Positions 1-6,565 of a DNA stretch of 17,689 nucleotides are shown here, in pieces. The first letter of the stretch is position 1. Each line of letters opens with the position of its first letter. The notes under the pieces were generated by a model. The model was not told the DNA's origin. It saw only the letters and a list, made by a program, of their open reading frames with translations, and did no database searches. The DNA comes from CAZLXG01 sp964563585. GTDB taxonomy: Bacteria > Bacteroidota > Bacteroidia > Flavobacteriales > Flavobacteriaceae. The stretch spans positions 1 through 17,689 of the forward strand of contig CAZLXG010000046.1 in the NCBI GenBank assembly GCA_964563585.1. Direction: 5' to 3'. The translations under genes and the position numbers were made by a program.

Positions 1-23
1 CACGCTATTAGCGTGGTTTTTTT
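1..23 (+). terminator. Rho-independent terminator, clipped at the window edge
   Basis: The first 15 bases form a 6-bp GC-rich stem (CACGCT / AGCGTG) with a 3-base loop, followed by a run of seven T at 17-23. The stem may extend to the left of the window. The T-run places it at the 3' end of a plus-strand transcript whose gene lies outside the window. Confidence 0.75.
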
Positions 24-148
24 ATGTATTAAGTTTAATAGAAACGTCATTATGAAGAGCAAAACAAAGCCTGTGTTGAGCGTAATCGAAGCATAATAAT
101 CTTTATGAAGATGAGGTGTTTAAAAACTTGCCCAGTTGTAGCACGTTT
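24..148. repeat. Intergenic stretch with a degenerate GTCATT-type dispersed repeat
   Basis: No gene is visible here. Positions 46-101 on the plus strand start GTCATTATGAAGAGCAAAAC and continue into TTGAGCGTAATCGAAGC. From memory, this resembles decayed copies of short dispersed repeats found in many bacterial genomes (GTCATTGCGAGGAACGAAG-like and TTCGACTACGCTCA-like). The identification is by eye only. A second, clearer relative lies at 910-943 in the opposite orientation, so the lipoprotein gene between them is bracketed by related sequence. Confidence 0.35.
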
Positions 149-667
149 TTACTCTTCTATTTTCTTTAGAGGCGAATGATGTTCGTGAACGCATTTCCAT
201 CCGTTTTCAGTCTTTACCATCAATAAAGTAATCTGATTATTAACGACTACTTCATCTTCTCCAAATTTAAAATGAAAGTCAGAATGAAAAGTGACATTAG
301 CAACATTATCATATACGGCAATTTTCAAGTCATCATAATTGAATTTTACCACTTCAGAGATATTTCTAAATAGTCCTCTTTCATATTCTTCATTTTCTTT
401 ACTACCAACGCGTTTTTCACCACCTTTAAATTCAGTAAACTTTGGACCATAAGCGTGAAATGAAATTATTTTGTCAACATCACCATCGTTGATGCTTTGT
501 TTTAGTTCGTCCATCAAAGCCATAACCTCAATTTTTGCTTCGGAAAATTCATCATTTACAAGGTCAATTTTTACCTCTTCAACTTCAATTTTTTGTTCTT
601 TTCGTTTACATCCAGTAATTACAATTCCGAAAATCATAATCAATACAAATGTCATTTTTGATTTCAT
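149..667 (-). CDS. Putative lipoprotein with SnoaL/NTF2-like (DUF4440-type) fold
   Basis: This 172-residue protein starts with a lipoprotein signal: basic MKSK, a hydrophobic stretch from about 6 to 16, and a lipobox ITGC with Cys20 as the lipidation site. It is then expected to sit in the inner or outer membrane facing the periplasm. Residues from about 45 to 165 have the cone-shaped alpha+beta layout of SnoaL/ketosteroid-isomerase-like domains: an N-terminal helix (MALMDELKQSINDGDVDKII), then alternating strands, ending with a typical NGWKCVHEHHSP strand. Such domains often occur as small stand-alone proteins without a known reaction, so no substrate can be named. The two closing histidines lie where the family pocket usually opens. 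It is a single minus-strand gene with no operon partner. A weak -7-like element (TAATATTG on the minus strand, 708-715) lies upstream. Confidence 0.7.
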   Translation of the reverse strand: MKSKMTFVLIMIFGIVITGCKRKEQKIEVEEVKIDLVNDEFSEAKIEVMALMDELKQSINDGDVDKIISFHAYGPKFTEFKGGEKRVGSKENEEYERGLFRNISEVVKFNYDDLKIAVYDNVANVTFHSDFHFKFGEDEVVVNNQITLLMVKTENGWKCVHEHHSPLKKIEE

Positions 668-830
668 AATTTTATATTTAATTGGTTAATAGTTGTTTAG
701 TAAGTTACAATATTATTACGAAGTTGCTGCATTCAGTTTTCGTAATGGCTACAACGCCCCATAGGGAGTGCACGCATTAGTGGTATATCCCCGCCCAGTT
801 AAACGAACCGTCTATACTTCGTGTGGAAAA
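668..830. other. Non-coding spacer with a compositionally odd segment
   Basis: No credible gene is present. Bases 745-830 are visibly richer in G and C than the surrounding AT-rich DNA and include CGCCCCATAGGGAGTGCACG and CCCCGCCCAGTT. The 8-mer GCCCAGTT also occurs at 130-137, on the far side of the lipoprotein gene. The segment looks like decayed repeat or mobile-element sequence, but I cannot assign it. Confidence 0.4.
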
Positions 831-834
831 ACTT

Positions 835-984
835 CTGCGTTAGCGATTGCAGTGGCATCCTTTTTAAATTAGATAAGTAATAATTTTGCTTTGAAGTAAA
901 TATTTACAGATTGTCACGTCACTTTGTTCCTCACAATGACAATTAAAAAGATATAACGGAAAGCGCGACCCAAAGGGGAACGCC
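835..984. repeat. Palindromic intergenic repeat, apparently interrupted by a second one
   Basis: The two outer arms are GCGTTAGCGATTGCAGTGGC (837-856) followed by ATCCTTTTTAA, and TTAAAAAGATATAACGGAAA (943-962) followed by GCGCGACCCAAAGGGGAACG (963-982). CTTTTTAA at 860-867 pairs perfectly with TTAAAAAG at 943-950. From memory, such sequences recur between genes in flavobacterial genomes; I could not search for this. The interval between the arms (868-942) carries unrelated AT-rich sequence and the short palindrome at 910-943. The right arm begins immediately after the dNK stop codon. Confidence 0.45.
910..943 (-). repeat. GTCATTGTGAGGAAC-type short palindromic repeat
   Basis: Read on the minus strand, this begins ATTGTCATTGTGAGGAACAA and ends TGACAAT. 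The 7-bp ends ATTGTCA and TGACAAT are perfect inverted repeats. It closely resembles the GTCATTGCGAGGAACGAAGCAA family of dispersed repeats known in many bacteria (recalled, not searched). It sits inside the larger repeat at 835-984. Confidence 0.5.
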
Positions 985-1599
985 CTAAAATAAACCGTTA
1001 ATTTCAGCATCTATAGTATTGATAATGCTTCCTAAATCTTCTGGATTATCGACAAAATCTAAGTCGTCTACATCTATAATAAGTAATTTGCCTTTGGCGT
1101 AACCCGAAATCCACGCTTCGTAACGTTCGTTTAATCGGCTTAAATAATCTATACTTATTGAGTTTTCGTAATCGCGACCGCGTTTGTGAATTTGCCCTAC
1201 CAAATTAGGGATAGAACTGCGTAAATAAATTAATACGTCTGGACCTTTAACCAGCGATTCCATTAAATCGAAAAGTGACTTGTAGTTTTCGAAATCGCGA
1301 TTGGTCATTAAACCCATAGCGTGTAAGTTGGGTGCGAAAATGTGTGCGTCTTCGTAAATAGTTCTGTCTTGTATAATGTCTTTTCCGCTTTCGCGTATTT
1401 GCAAAATTTGACGAAATCTGCTATTTAAAAAATAGACTTGAAGGTTAAAACTCCAACGTTCCATTTGATTATAAAAATCGTCTAAATATGGATTGTCTAC
1501 AACATCTTCCAATTGCGCTTCCCATTTATAATGTTTAGCAAGTAATTTTGTTAGCGTAGTTTTTCCTGCGCCAATATTTCCGGCAATAGCAATATGCAT
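985..1599 (-). CDS. Deoxynucleoside kinase (dNK family)
   Basis: The enzyme phosphorylates deoxynucleosides with NTP in the cytoplasmic salvage pathway. The 204-residue length is typical of bacterial deoxyadenosine/deoxyguanosine kinases. The Walker A loop GNIGAGKTT is at residues 7-15. The substrate-side acid lies near E32 (LEDVVDNPYL), and the DRS-like motif is QDRTIYEDAHIFA at about 77-89, with the Arg that contacts substrate. The arginine-rich lid is RGRDYE (about 140-145), followed by the helix NERYEAWI. Base preference (dA, dG or dC) cannot be read safely. The start is four bases beyond the stop of the upstream gene (1604), so it is almost certainly co-transcribed with it and with the two-component system. 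No canonical terminator follows; the stop abuts a palindromic repeat. Confidence 0.9.
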   Translation of the reverse strand: MHIAIAGNIGAGKTTLTKLLAKHYKWEAQLEDVVDNPYLDDFYNQMERWSFNLQVYFLNSRFRQILQIRESGKDIIQDRTIYEDAHIFAPNLHAMGLMTNRDFENYKSLFDLMESLVKGPDVLIYLRSSIPNLVGQIHKRGRDYENSISIDYLSRLNERYEAWISGYAKGKLLIIDVDDLDFVDNPEDLGSIINTIDAEINGLF

Positions 1600-1603
1600 A
1601 GTC

Positions 1604-2383
1604 TTAATTAGTTTTTAATTGGTACTGTTGTAGGATTTTGTTGTTGTAAATATACAAGGTTTCGTTGGTTACAAAAAACTGATTTATTAACAAATTTTGG
1701 GTTGATATTGGAACAATATTTTCTGTGTCTTTTTTTAAATAGAATAATGAATTGTCCTTTTTAAGAATAAGGTTTCCGTTGCTTTCACATATTGATGTAT
1801 AACCCGTGTTCTTAATTTTTTGTATTAAACTACCGAAGTAATTGTAGACTAATAAAGTGTTTTTGGTAAGTAGCCAGCAGTAATTATAGTTGCTTTTAAT
1901 ATCTAAAATGTTGCTTTTTATTGGTAATGTTTGCGCGCGTGTTGTGTTGGCTTTATAATCGTATAATTCTAGTTGTTGCGTGTCTTGATTAAACACCCAA
2001 AGTGTGTTATCGTGTCCAGTTGAAACATGTGATATGCTTTTGTATGGTTTAATTGTATTAAAATCTATTTTAAATATTTCTGCTAATCGATTATCTAGAA
2101 TTACTGCTGTATTAAAGTCTTTATAAAACATATTTATTTTTAAAGGATTAAAGGTGTTTGCAGATGTTATGTTGCCTAATTGTATGTTGCTATATGAAAG
2201 TGTGTTATTAGTGCTTTGGTTGTATAAAGCATTGTTTTTTATGTAGTAATGTGTTTCGAAATTATTACTTGCAATAAAGGTGTCTGCTTTAAGTTCTGTT
2301 TTTTTAGTGAACGACATTTCAATAGTTTCTTGCGAAAATATTGAGTATGATATAAACAGAAATAGAAAACAGATACATTTCAT
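1604..2383 (-). CDS. Secreted beta-propeller-like protein of unknown function
   Basis: I do not recognise a named family. The 259-residue product has a signal peptide (MKCICFLFLFISYSIFSQ, cleavage likely near residue 17-18) and no other membrane segment, so it should be periplasmic or membrane-associated. The rest is beta-rich, with repeated blade-like units such as LWVFNQDTQQLELYDY, CWLLTKNTLLVYNYFG, LILKKDNSLFYLKK and LYIYNNKILQQYQL. These suggest a WD40/YWTD-like propeller, although the spacing is irregular. It lies 33 bases after the response regulator and 4 bases before the deoxynucleoside kinase on the same strand. A role as a periplasmic partner of the sensor kinase is possible from position only, and nothing in the sequence proves it. 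Confidence 0.7.
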   Translation of the reverse strand: MKCICFLFLFISYSIFSQETIEMSFTKKTELKADTFIASNNFETHYYIKNNALYNQSTNNTLSYSNIQLGNITSANTFNPLKINMFYKDFNTAVILDNRLAEIFKIDFNTIKPYKSISHVSTGHDNTLWVFNQDTQQLELYDYKANTTRAQTLPIKSNILDIKSNYNYCWLLTKNTLLVYNYFGSLIQKIKNTGYTSICESNGNLILKKDNSLFYLKKDTENIVPISTQNLLINQFFVTNETLYIYNNKILQQYQLKTN

Positions 2384-2416
2384 GGCGACTTGTAAAATAC
2401 AAAAATCAAACCACTT

Positions 2417-3100
2417 TTAGCAAATTAGTTTATAACCAAAACCACGCACATTTATAATTTGAATATTCTCGTCTTGGTTTAGTTTTTTTCTGAGTTTAGT
2501 AATAAAAACATCCATACTCCGGGCATTAAAAAAATCATCATTTCCCCAAAGTTTGTTTAAGATTAATGAGCGGTCTAAAACTTGGTTCTTGTTTTTTATT
2601 AAATGAAATAATAAATGCGCTTCGCGATGTGTTAATTGAATGCTTTCTTCGTTTTTAAACTGCAATATTTGTTTGGGAAAATTAAAAGAATAGTTTCCGA
2701 AAGATAACAAATCGGATATTTTTTGAAGATTTGTACGGTTTAGTAAATTGTTAATGCGTACAATTAGCTCTTCCATGCTAAACGGTTTTTTTAGATAATC
2801 ATTTCCGCCAATAGTAAAACCTTCAACCACATCTTGAGTCTGCGATTTTGCTGTTAAAAAAATAATAGGAATAGTATCGTCTATACTTCTAATGTCTTTT
2901 GCTAAAGTGAAACCATCTTTTTTTGGCATCATAACATCTAAAACCAATAACTCTGGATTTTCTGTTTTATAAACCTCAAATGCTTTTTCTCCGTTTTCAC
3001 ATAGCAACACTTTAAAGTTTCGAGTTTCCAAGCTTTCTTTTATTATTTGCCCCAAAGCTGGTTCGTCTTCGGCTAAAAGGATGGTTGTTAGTTTATTCAT
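2417..3100 (-). CDS. OmpR/PhoB-family DNA-binding response regulator
   Basis: The 227-residue protein has a receiver domain (about 6-118) and a winged-helix Trans_reg_C domain (about 130-226). Receiver residues are complete: acidic pocket E11-D12, phospho-acceptor D55 (in VLDVMMPKKDG), T83 and K105 (YLKKPF). The DNA-binding half shows the family's recognition region (RSMDVFITKLRKKL) and the closing hairpin NVRGFGYKLI. It should be phosphorylated by the kinase encoded immediately upstream; the two coding regions overlap by 8 bases, so translation is coupled. OmpR-type regulators commonly bind tandem direct repeats one helical turn apart. Such an array is present at 4683-4708, between this operon and the divergent GLPGLI genes, and is the best candidate target. 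Confidence 0.95.
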   Translation of the reverse strand: MNKLTTILLAEDEPALGQIIKESLETRNFKVLLCENGEKAFEVYKTENPELLVLDVMMPKKDGFTLAKDIRSIDDTIPIIFLTAKSQTQDVVEGFTIGGNDYLKKPFSMEELIVRINNLLNRTNLQKISDLLSFGNYSFNFPKQILQFKNEESIQLTHREAHLLFHLIKNKNQVLDRSLILNKLWGNDDFFNARSMDVFITKLRKKLNQDENIQIINVRGFGYKLIC

Positions 3101-4559
3101 TTGGCAGTGATATTTTAAACGTGGTTAACTCATCTTTTAAATTTAAATGAATAGTGCCTTCATGTTTTTCTGCAATTTTTTTTGCATAATATAAACCTAT
3201 CCCAAAACCTTTAATGTCGTGTGTATTGCCTTTTGGAATACGATAGAACTTCTCGAAAATCTTGTCTTCATTTGCTTTAGTTAATGTATTTCCATTATCT
3301 GAAATAGAAACTGTAAACGAAAAAGAGTTTTGAGATAAGCTGATATTTATATCATTCCCGCCATATTTAATTGAGTTGTCTAAAATATTATTAATGGCAT
3401 TTTCAAAATGAAACACATCAACTTTTGCCATTATAGTTTCAGATGATGTTTTAAAGGCAATCGTTTTACCGTTAGTTTGCATTTTGTGTTTTTCAACAAT
3501 AGCATTTAAAATATCGGTAATATTATAAGTTTCTTTATTTAATTGTAAACTGTCACTATCTAAAGTTGCGGTTTCTAAAAGTTTTTCAACCATAATATTT
3601 AATTTAGATAATTGATTGCTCGACATATCTAAATACGTTTTGGTTTTTTCTTTATCATCAATAACATTAAAGTTTTTAATGCTTTCTAAAGCAACACTTA
3701 TAGTTGCTATTGGTGTTTTAAATTCGTGAGTAATATTACTTATTAAATCATTTTTTACTTCAGCTAATTGCTTTTGATTTTTAATAATTTTCAACAAATA
3801 AAACAAACAACTAATTACCGCTAAGACTAATAATGTAGAAATTAAAATGCTTGATAAACTTCGTTTTAGAATGATTTTTGTTGCGTTAGGGTAAGCTAAT
3901 TCTAATCTTTCATTATATTTTAAAAATGTTGATTTCGAATTTGTTTTTAAATATTGTGGCGTAATATTAGCGGTATTATAAGTGTTAAAAATACTATCGT
4001 TTTTATAATGTTTTAATGCAAAAGAAATGTTTAATTGTTTCCGTTTTAATTCGTTTTGAAGAATAGGATTTAGCTTTTCAAAATCTAAAGTATCGTTATG
4101 TATAGATATCCAAATTGACTTAACATCTTTTAATAGTTTAATACTGTCAGATGCTTTTTTGCTTCTTATAATATTTATATGAGTTAATTGGTTATTATCT
4201 TTTGTGTACGTAAAGCCAGTATCATTTTCTTGAATTTGAGTAAATCCAGAAATTTCTTTTTCCGAATTACTACTATACTCAATTTGAATGTCTTTAAAAA
4301 TAGAATCTACATTTATGCTTTTCAATTCATCATTAAAAGTGAAATCAGTATCAATATCAATAAAGGTTAATTGATTTGATTCTGCCAAATCTCCATAATA
4401 AGCATCCAAAGCATTATCAAAACTTATTTGTACTTGATTTATAAAGTTCTGTTTATTTTGCTGATAATTCTTGAAATTCCAATAGTATTGAACAACTATT
4501 GTTAAAAGTATAGTTGTAACAATAAAATATAAAAGCCATTTATATTTCTTTTCATTCAT
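3093..4559 (-). CDS. Membrane sensor histidine kinase
   Basis: This 488-residue kinase is the first gene of the minus-strand operon. A first membrane helix spans about 8-26, a large periplasmic sensor region with no recognised domain spans about 27-232, and a second helix spans about 236-258. A HisKA dimerisation helix follows, with phospho-acceptor H278 in the motif HEFKTP, and then a HATPase_c domain (about 375-488). In that domain the N box is NAINNILDNSIKY (387-399), the F box is FEKFYR, and the G2 box is GFGIGLYY (451-458). The G1 box reads DNGNT (421-425), so the second glycine of the usual DxGxG is replaced by Thr; the key Asp421 is kept, and activity is probably retained. There is no HAMP domain. 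The cognate regulator gene overlaps its 3' end. The periplasmic signal is unknown. Confidence 0.93.
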   Translation of the reverse strand: MNEKKYKWLLYFIVTTILLTIVVQYYWNFKNYQQNKQNFINQVQISFDNALDAYYGDLAESNQLTFIDIDTDFTFNDELKSINVDSIFKDIQIEYSSNSEKEISGFTQIQENDTGFTYTKDNNQLTHINIIRSKKASDSIKLLKDVKSIWISIHNDTLDFEKLNPILQNELKRKQLNISFALKHYKNDSIFNTYNTANITPQYLKTNSKSTFLKYNERLELAYPNATKIILKRSLSSILISTLLVLAVISCLFYLLKIIKNQKQLAEVKNDLISNITHEFKTPIATISVALESIKNFNVIDDKEKTKTYLDMSSNQLSKLNIMVEKLLETATLDSDSLQLNKETYNITDILNAIVEKHKMQTNGKTIAFKTSSETIMAKVDVFHFENAINNILDNSIKYGGNDINISLSQNSFSFTVSISDNGNTLTKANEDKIFEKFYRIPKGNTHDIKGFGIGLYYAKKIAEKHEGTIHLNLKDELTTFKISLPNE

Positions 4560-4647
4560 AAGTCAAGTGTCTCTATGCGCAAGGTTTTAAAAGTATTTAG
4601 TTTAAATTAAAATAAGCTTCGAAATATATAAATCTCGATTGTTGAGT

Positions 4648-4655
4648 CAAAAGTA
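4648..4655 (-). promoter_or_regulatory. Promoter -7 element of the sensor-kinase operon
   Basis: The minus strand reads TACTTTTG, a perfect match to the Bacteroidota -7 consensus TAnnTTTG. No clear TTG -33 element lies at the normal distance; the TTAAC array is there instead, as expected if an activator is needed. The predicted 5' UTR is about 80 nt. The same octamer precedes metK (10726-10733). Confidence 0.55.
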
Positions 4656-4682
4656 AATGTTAAAAGACTTTAAAACTAATCG

Positions 4683-4708
4683 GTTAACAGACGTTAACAC
4701 TCATTAAC
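4683..4708. promoter_or_regulatory. Tandem operator: three TTAAC half-sites at 10-bp spacing
   Basis: GTTAACA (4683-4689), GTTAACA (4693-4699) and ATTAAC (4703-4708) recur at exactly 10-bp intervals, on the same face of the helix. This is the geometry used by OmpR/PhoB-family regulators, whose gene is the second one of the adjacent operon. The array would lie about 37-62 bases upstream of the GLPGLI transcription start predicted from the -7 element at 4731-4738, a normal place for an activator. Confidence 0.6.
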
Positions 4709-4730
4709 TATAAAAATTCATTTTATTTTT

Positions 4731-4738
4731 CATATTTG
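4731..4738 (+). promoter_or_regulatory. Promoter -7 element of the GLPGLI operon
   Basis: CATATTTG matches the TAnnTTTG consensus at all but the first base. It lies 22 bases past the last TTAAC half-site, and the predicted 5' UTR is about 22-25 nt. No -33 TTG is visible, which supports activator dependence. Confidence 0.4.
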
Positions 4739-4766
4739 TACCACATTAATTAAAAATCGAACAGTT

Positions 4767-5582
4767 ATGAAACTAAAATACATCAGTATTATTTTAATTA
4801 CATTATTTACTGTAAATACTATTACAGCACAAGATTTTCAAGGCGTAGCCACTTATAAATCGCACAGAAAAGTGAATTTAAAAATGAATAATGAAAATTC
4901 TGAAATGCAAAAGCAAATTCAAGAACAAATAAGAAAACAATTTCAGCAAGAATACACGTTAACATTCAATAAAAATGAATCTACTTACAAACAAAACGAA
5001 AAATTAGCTGCACCAGCACCAGCGCAATCTGGAATTCAAATTAGTATCTCACAAGGCTCAGGCGTTATGTACAAAAATGTAAAAGAAAATAGATTTACTA
5101 ACAAAACGGAGATGTTTGGGAAGCTATTTTTAATAAAAGATACGTTGTCAAGTAGAAAATGGGAATTGGTAAACGAAACAAAAAACATTGGAAAATACAC
5201 CTGTTTTAAAGCTACATTTAGTGATGAATATGAAACCCAAACCTTAAATGAAGAAGGAGAACTAACTAACGAAACTAAAGAACGAATAACTACTGTTTGG
5301 TACACGCCACAAATACCTGTAAATAATGGGCCGTCAGATTTTCATGGACTTCCAGGGTTAATTTTAGAAGTTAACGATGGTGATTTAACATTGGTTTGTA
5401 GCAAAATTGTTATCAATCCAAAAGAGCAAATTGATATTGTTGAACCTAAAAAAGGTAAAGAAATTACTCAAACAAAGTTTGATGAAATTCAGGAGAAAAA
5501 GACACAAGAAATGATGGAGCGATTTCATTCACGTAGAGGTAATGGTGATGGAGGAGAAATGATAATTAGCATTGGTGGTTAA
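4767..5582 (+). CDS. GLPGLI family protein, first paralogue
   Basis: The 271-residue product has a Sec signal peptide (about 1-21, ending TITA-Q) and is expected in the periplasm or at the outer membrane. The GLPGLI signature is at 194-199, inside DFHGLPGLILEVNDG. Family landmarks before it are TLTFNKNEST (about 64-73), FGKLFLIKD (117-125), IGKYTCFKAT (141-150) and VWYTPQIPVNNGP (177-189). A Gln/Glu-rich amphipathic stretch (about 43-62) and a Gly-rich tail frame the domain. The biochemical role of GLPGLI proteins is not established; they are found almost only in Bacteroidota, often beside TonB-dependent outer membrane proteins, as here. The next gene is a paralogue 85 bases downstream. Expression is probably controlled by the phased operator upstream. 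Confidence 0.88.
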   Translation: MKLKYISIILITLFTVNTITAQDFQGVATYKSHRKVNLKMNNENSEMQKQIQEQIRKQFQQEYTLTFNKNESTYKQNEKLAAPAPAQSGIQISISQGSGVMYKNVKENRFTNKTEMFGKLFLIKDTLSSRKWELVNETKNIGKYTCFKATFSDEYETQTLNEEGELTNETKERITTVWYTPQIPVNNGPSDFHGLPGLILEVNDGDLTLVCSKIVINPKEQIDIVEPKKGKEITQTKFDEIQEKKTQEMMERFHSRRGNGDGGEMIISIGG

Positions 5583-5620
5583 AAGCAAATTAAACTAACG
5601 TGCGTTTTTTAAGTCTAAGT

Positions 5621-5646
5621 ATTATTAAAATACTAATTTTAATAAT
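5621..5646. repeat. AT-only perfect inverted repeat between the two GLPGLI genes
   Basis: ATTATTAAAAT (5621-5631) and ATTTTAATAAT (5636-5646) form a perfect 11-bp stem with loop ACTA. It has no GC core and no T-run, so it is a poor terminator. It may pause polymerase, affect mRNA processing, or be chance in AT-rich DNA. Confidence 0.4.
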
Positions 5647-5667
5647 TCACTAAAAAGACTCTATAAA

Positions 5668-6534
5668 ATGAAACTTGCTACTTTTTTAAAAACACCTGTT
5701 ATTGTTTTAATATTTTTCACCTCTCTATTCACTTTTTCTCAAAACGATTTCCAAGGAAAAGCGTATTACATGTCTAAAACATCTGTAGATATGAATGGTT
5801 TTGGAGGAAGGCAAATGAGCGAGGAACGAAAAAAGCAAATTGCTGAACGTATGAAAAGCATGTTTGAAAAAACATATATACTAACGTTTAATAAAACCGA
5901 ATCAATTTATAAAGAAGAAGAAAGACTAGAAACACCAGGGCAAGGTGGCGGATTTAGAGGTATGATGGGAAGCTTTACTGGAGGCAATCAATACAAGAAT
6001 ATTAAGAATAATCAGCTTTTACAAGAACAAGAATTTTTTGGAAAACAATTTTTAATAAAAGATTTGTTACCGAAATTAAATTGGGTAATGGGAAGTGAAA
6101 CCAAACAAATTGGAAAGTATATGTGTTTTAAAGCAACAGCAATAAAACCAGCATCAGGATTCGATTTTTCAAGCTTTAGAAGACCATCACGAGATAAAGC
6201 TCAAGATTCAACAAAAACTAAAGCAGAAGAAAAAGTTGAAGTACCAAAAGAAACTGAAATAGTTGCGTGGTATACATTGCAAATACCAATTAATCAAGGT
6301 CCAGGAGAGTATTGGGGGTTACCAGGTTTAATTTTAGAAGTTAATGCAGGAAGAACAACCATACTATGTTCAAAAATTGTTATGAATCCTGAAGAAAAAG
6401 GAACTATAAAAGTGCCATCAAAAGGAAAAGAAGTTACCCAAAAAGAGTATGATGAGATTATCACAAAAAAAATGAAAGAAATGCGTGAAAATTTTAGAGG
6501 TAGAAGACCAGGAGGAAACCATCCAAGAGGTTAA
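5668..6534 (+). CDS. GLPGLI family protein, second paralogue
   Basis: The 288-residue product has a signal peptide (about 1-24, ending FTFSQ) and the GLPGLI signature at 217-222 in YWGLPGLILEVNAG. It aligns by eye with its upstream neighbour over nearly its whole length: ILTFNKTESIYK, FFGKQFLIKD, QIGKYMCFKAT, WYTLQIPINQGPG. This points to a tandem duplication. It differs by a Gly/Met-rich loop (GQGGGFRGMMGSFTGG, 91-106), a charged low-complexity insert (about 160-197, rich in Lys, Glu and Arg) before the conserved WYT strand, and a Gly/Arg-rich C-terminus (FRGRRPGGNHPRG). It is followed by the outer membrane barrel gene 31 bases on, so the three are probably one transcript. Function is unknown; a role with the barrel protein in the envelope is inferred from position. 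Confidence 0.88.
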   Translation: MKLATFLKTPVIVLIFFTSLFTFSQNDFQGKAYYMSKTSVDMNGFGGRQMSEERKKQIAERMKSMFEKTYILTFNKTESIYKEEERLETPGQGGGFRGMMGSFTGGNQYKNIKNNQLLQEQEFFGKQFLIKDLLPKLNWVMGSETKQIGKYMCFKATAIKPASGFDFSSFRRPSRDKAQDSTKTKAEEKVEVPKETEIVAWYTLQIPINQGPGEYWGLPGLILEVNAGRTTILCSKIVMNPEEKGTIKVPSKGKEVTQKEYDEIITKKMKEMRENFRGRRPGGNHPRG

Positions 6535-6565
6535 TGCGAAAATAATCAATCAAAAAAAACAATTA

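Larger units (their letters stand above)
4560..4766. promoter_or_regulatory. Divergent control region between the sensor kinase and GLPGLI operons
   Basis: This 207-base AT-rich region has no gene. It contains two outward-facing -7 elements (4648-4655 minus, 4731-4738 plus) and, almost centred between them, three phased TTAAC half-sites (4683-4708). A protein bound there would lie just upstream of both promoters. Confidence 0.6.

Noticed and set aside
745..830. Integron attC site suggested by GCTACAACGCCC and GCCCAGTTAAACG
   Set aside because: The expected paired R/L core sites and a stem of the right layout could not be made out, and no integrase or cassette array is present.
5621..5646. 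Terminator between the two GLPGLI genes
   Set aside because: The stem is entirely A/T and is not followed by a T-run; the genes are more likely co-transcribed.
6485..6565. N-terminal extension of the outer membrane protein from the ATG at 6485
   Set aside because: It overlaps the end of the second GLPGLI gene and would put 27 polar residues before a clear signal peptide that starts at 6566.
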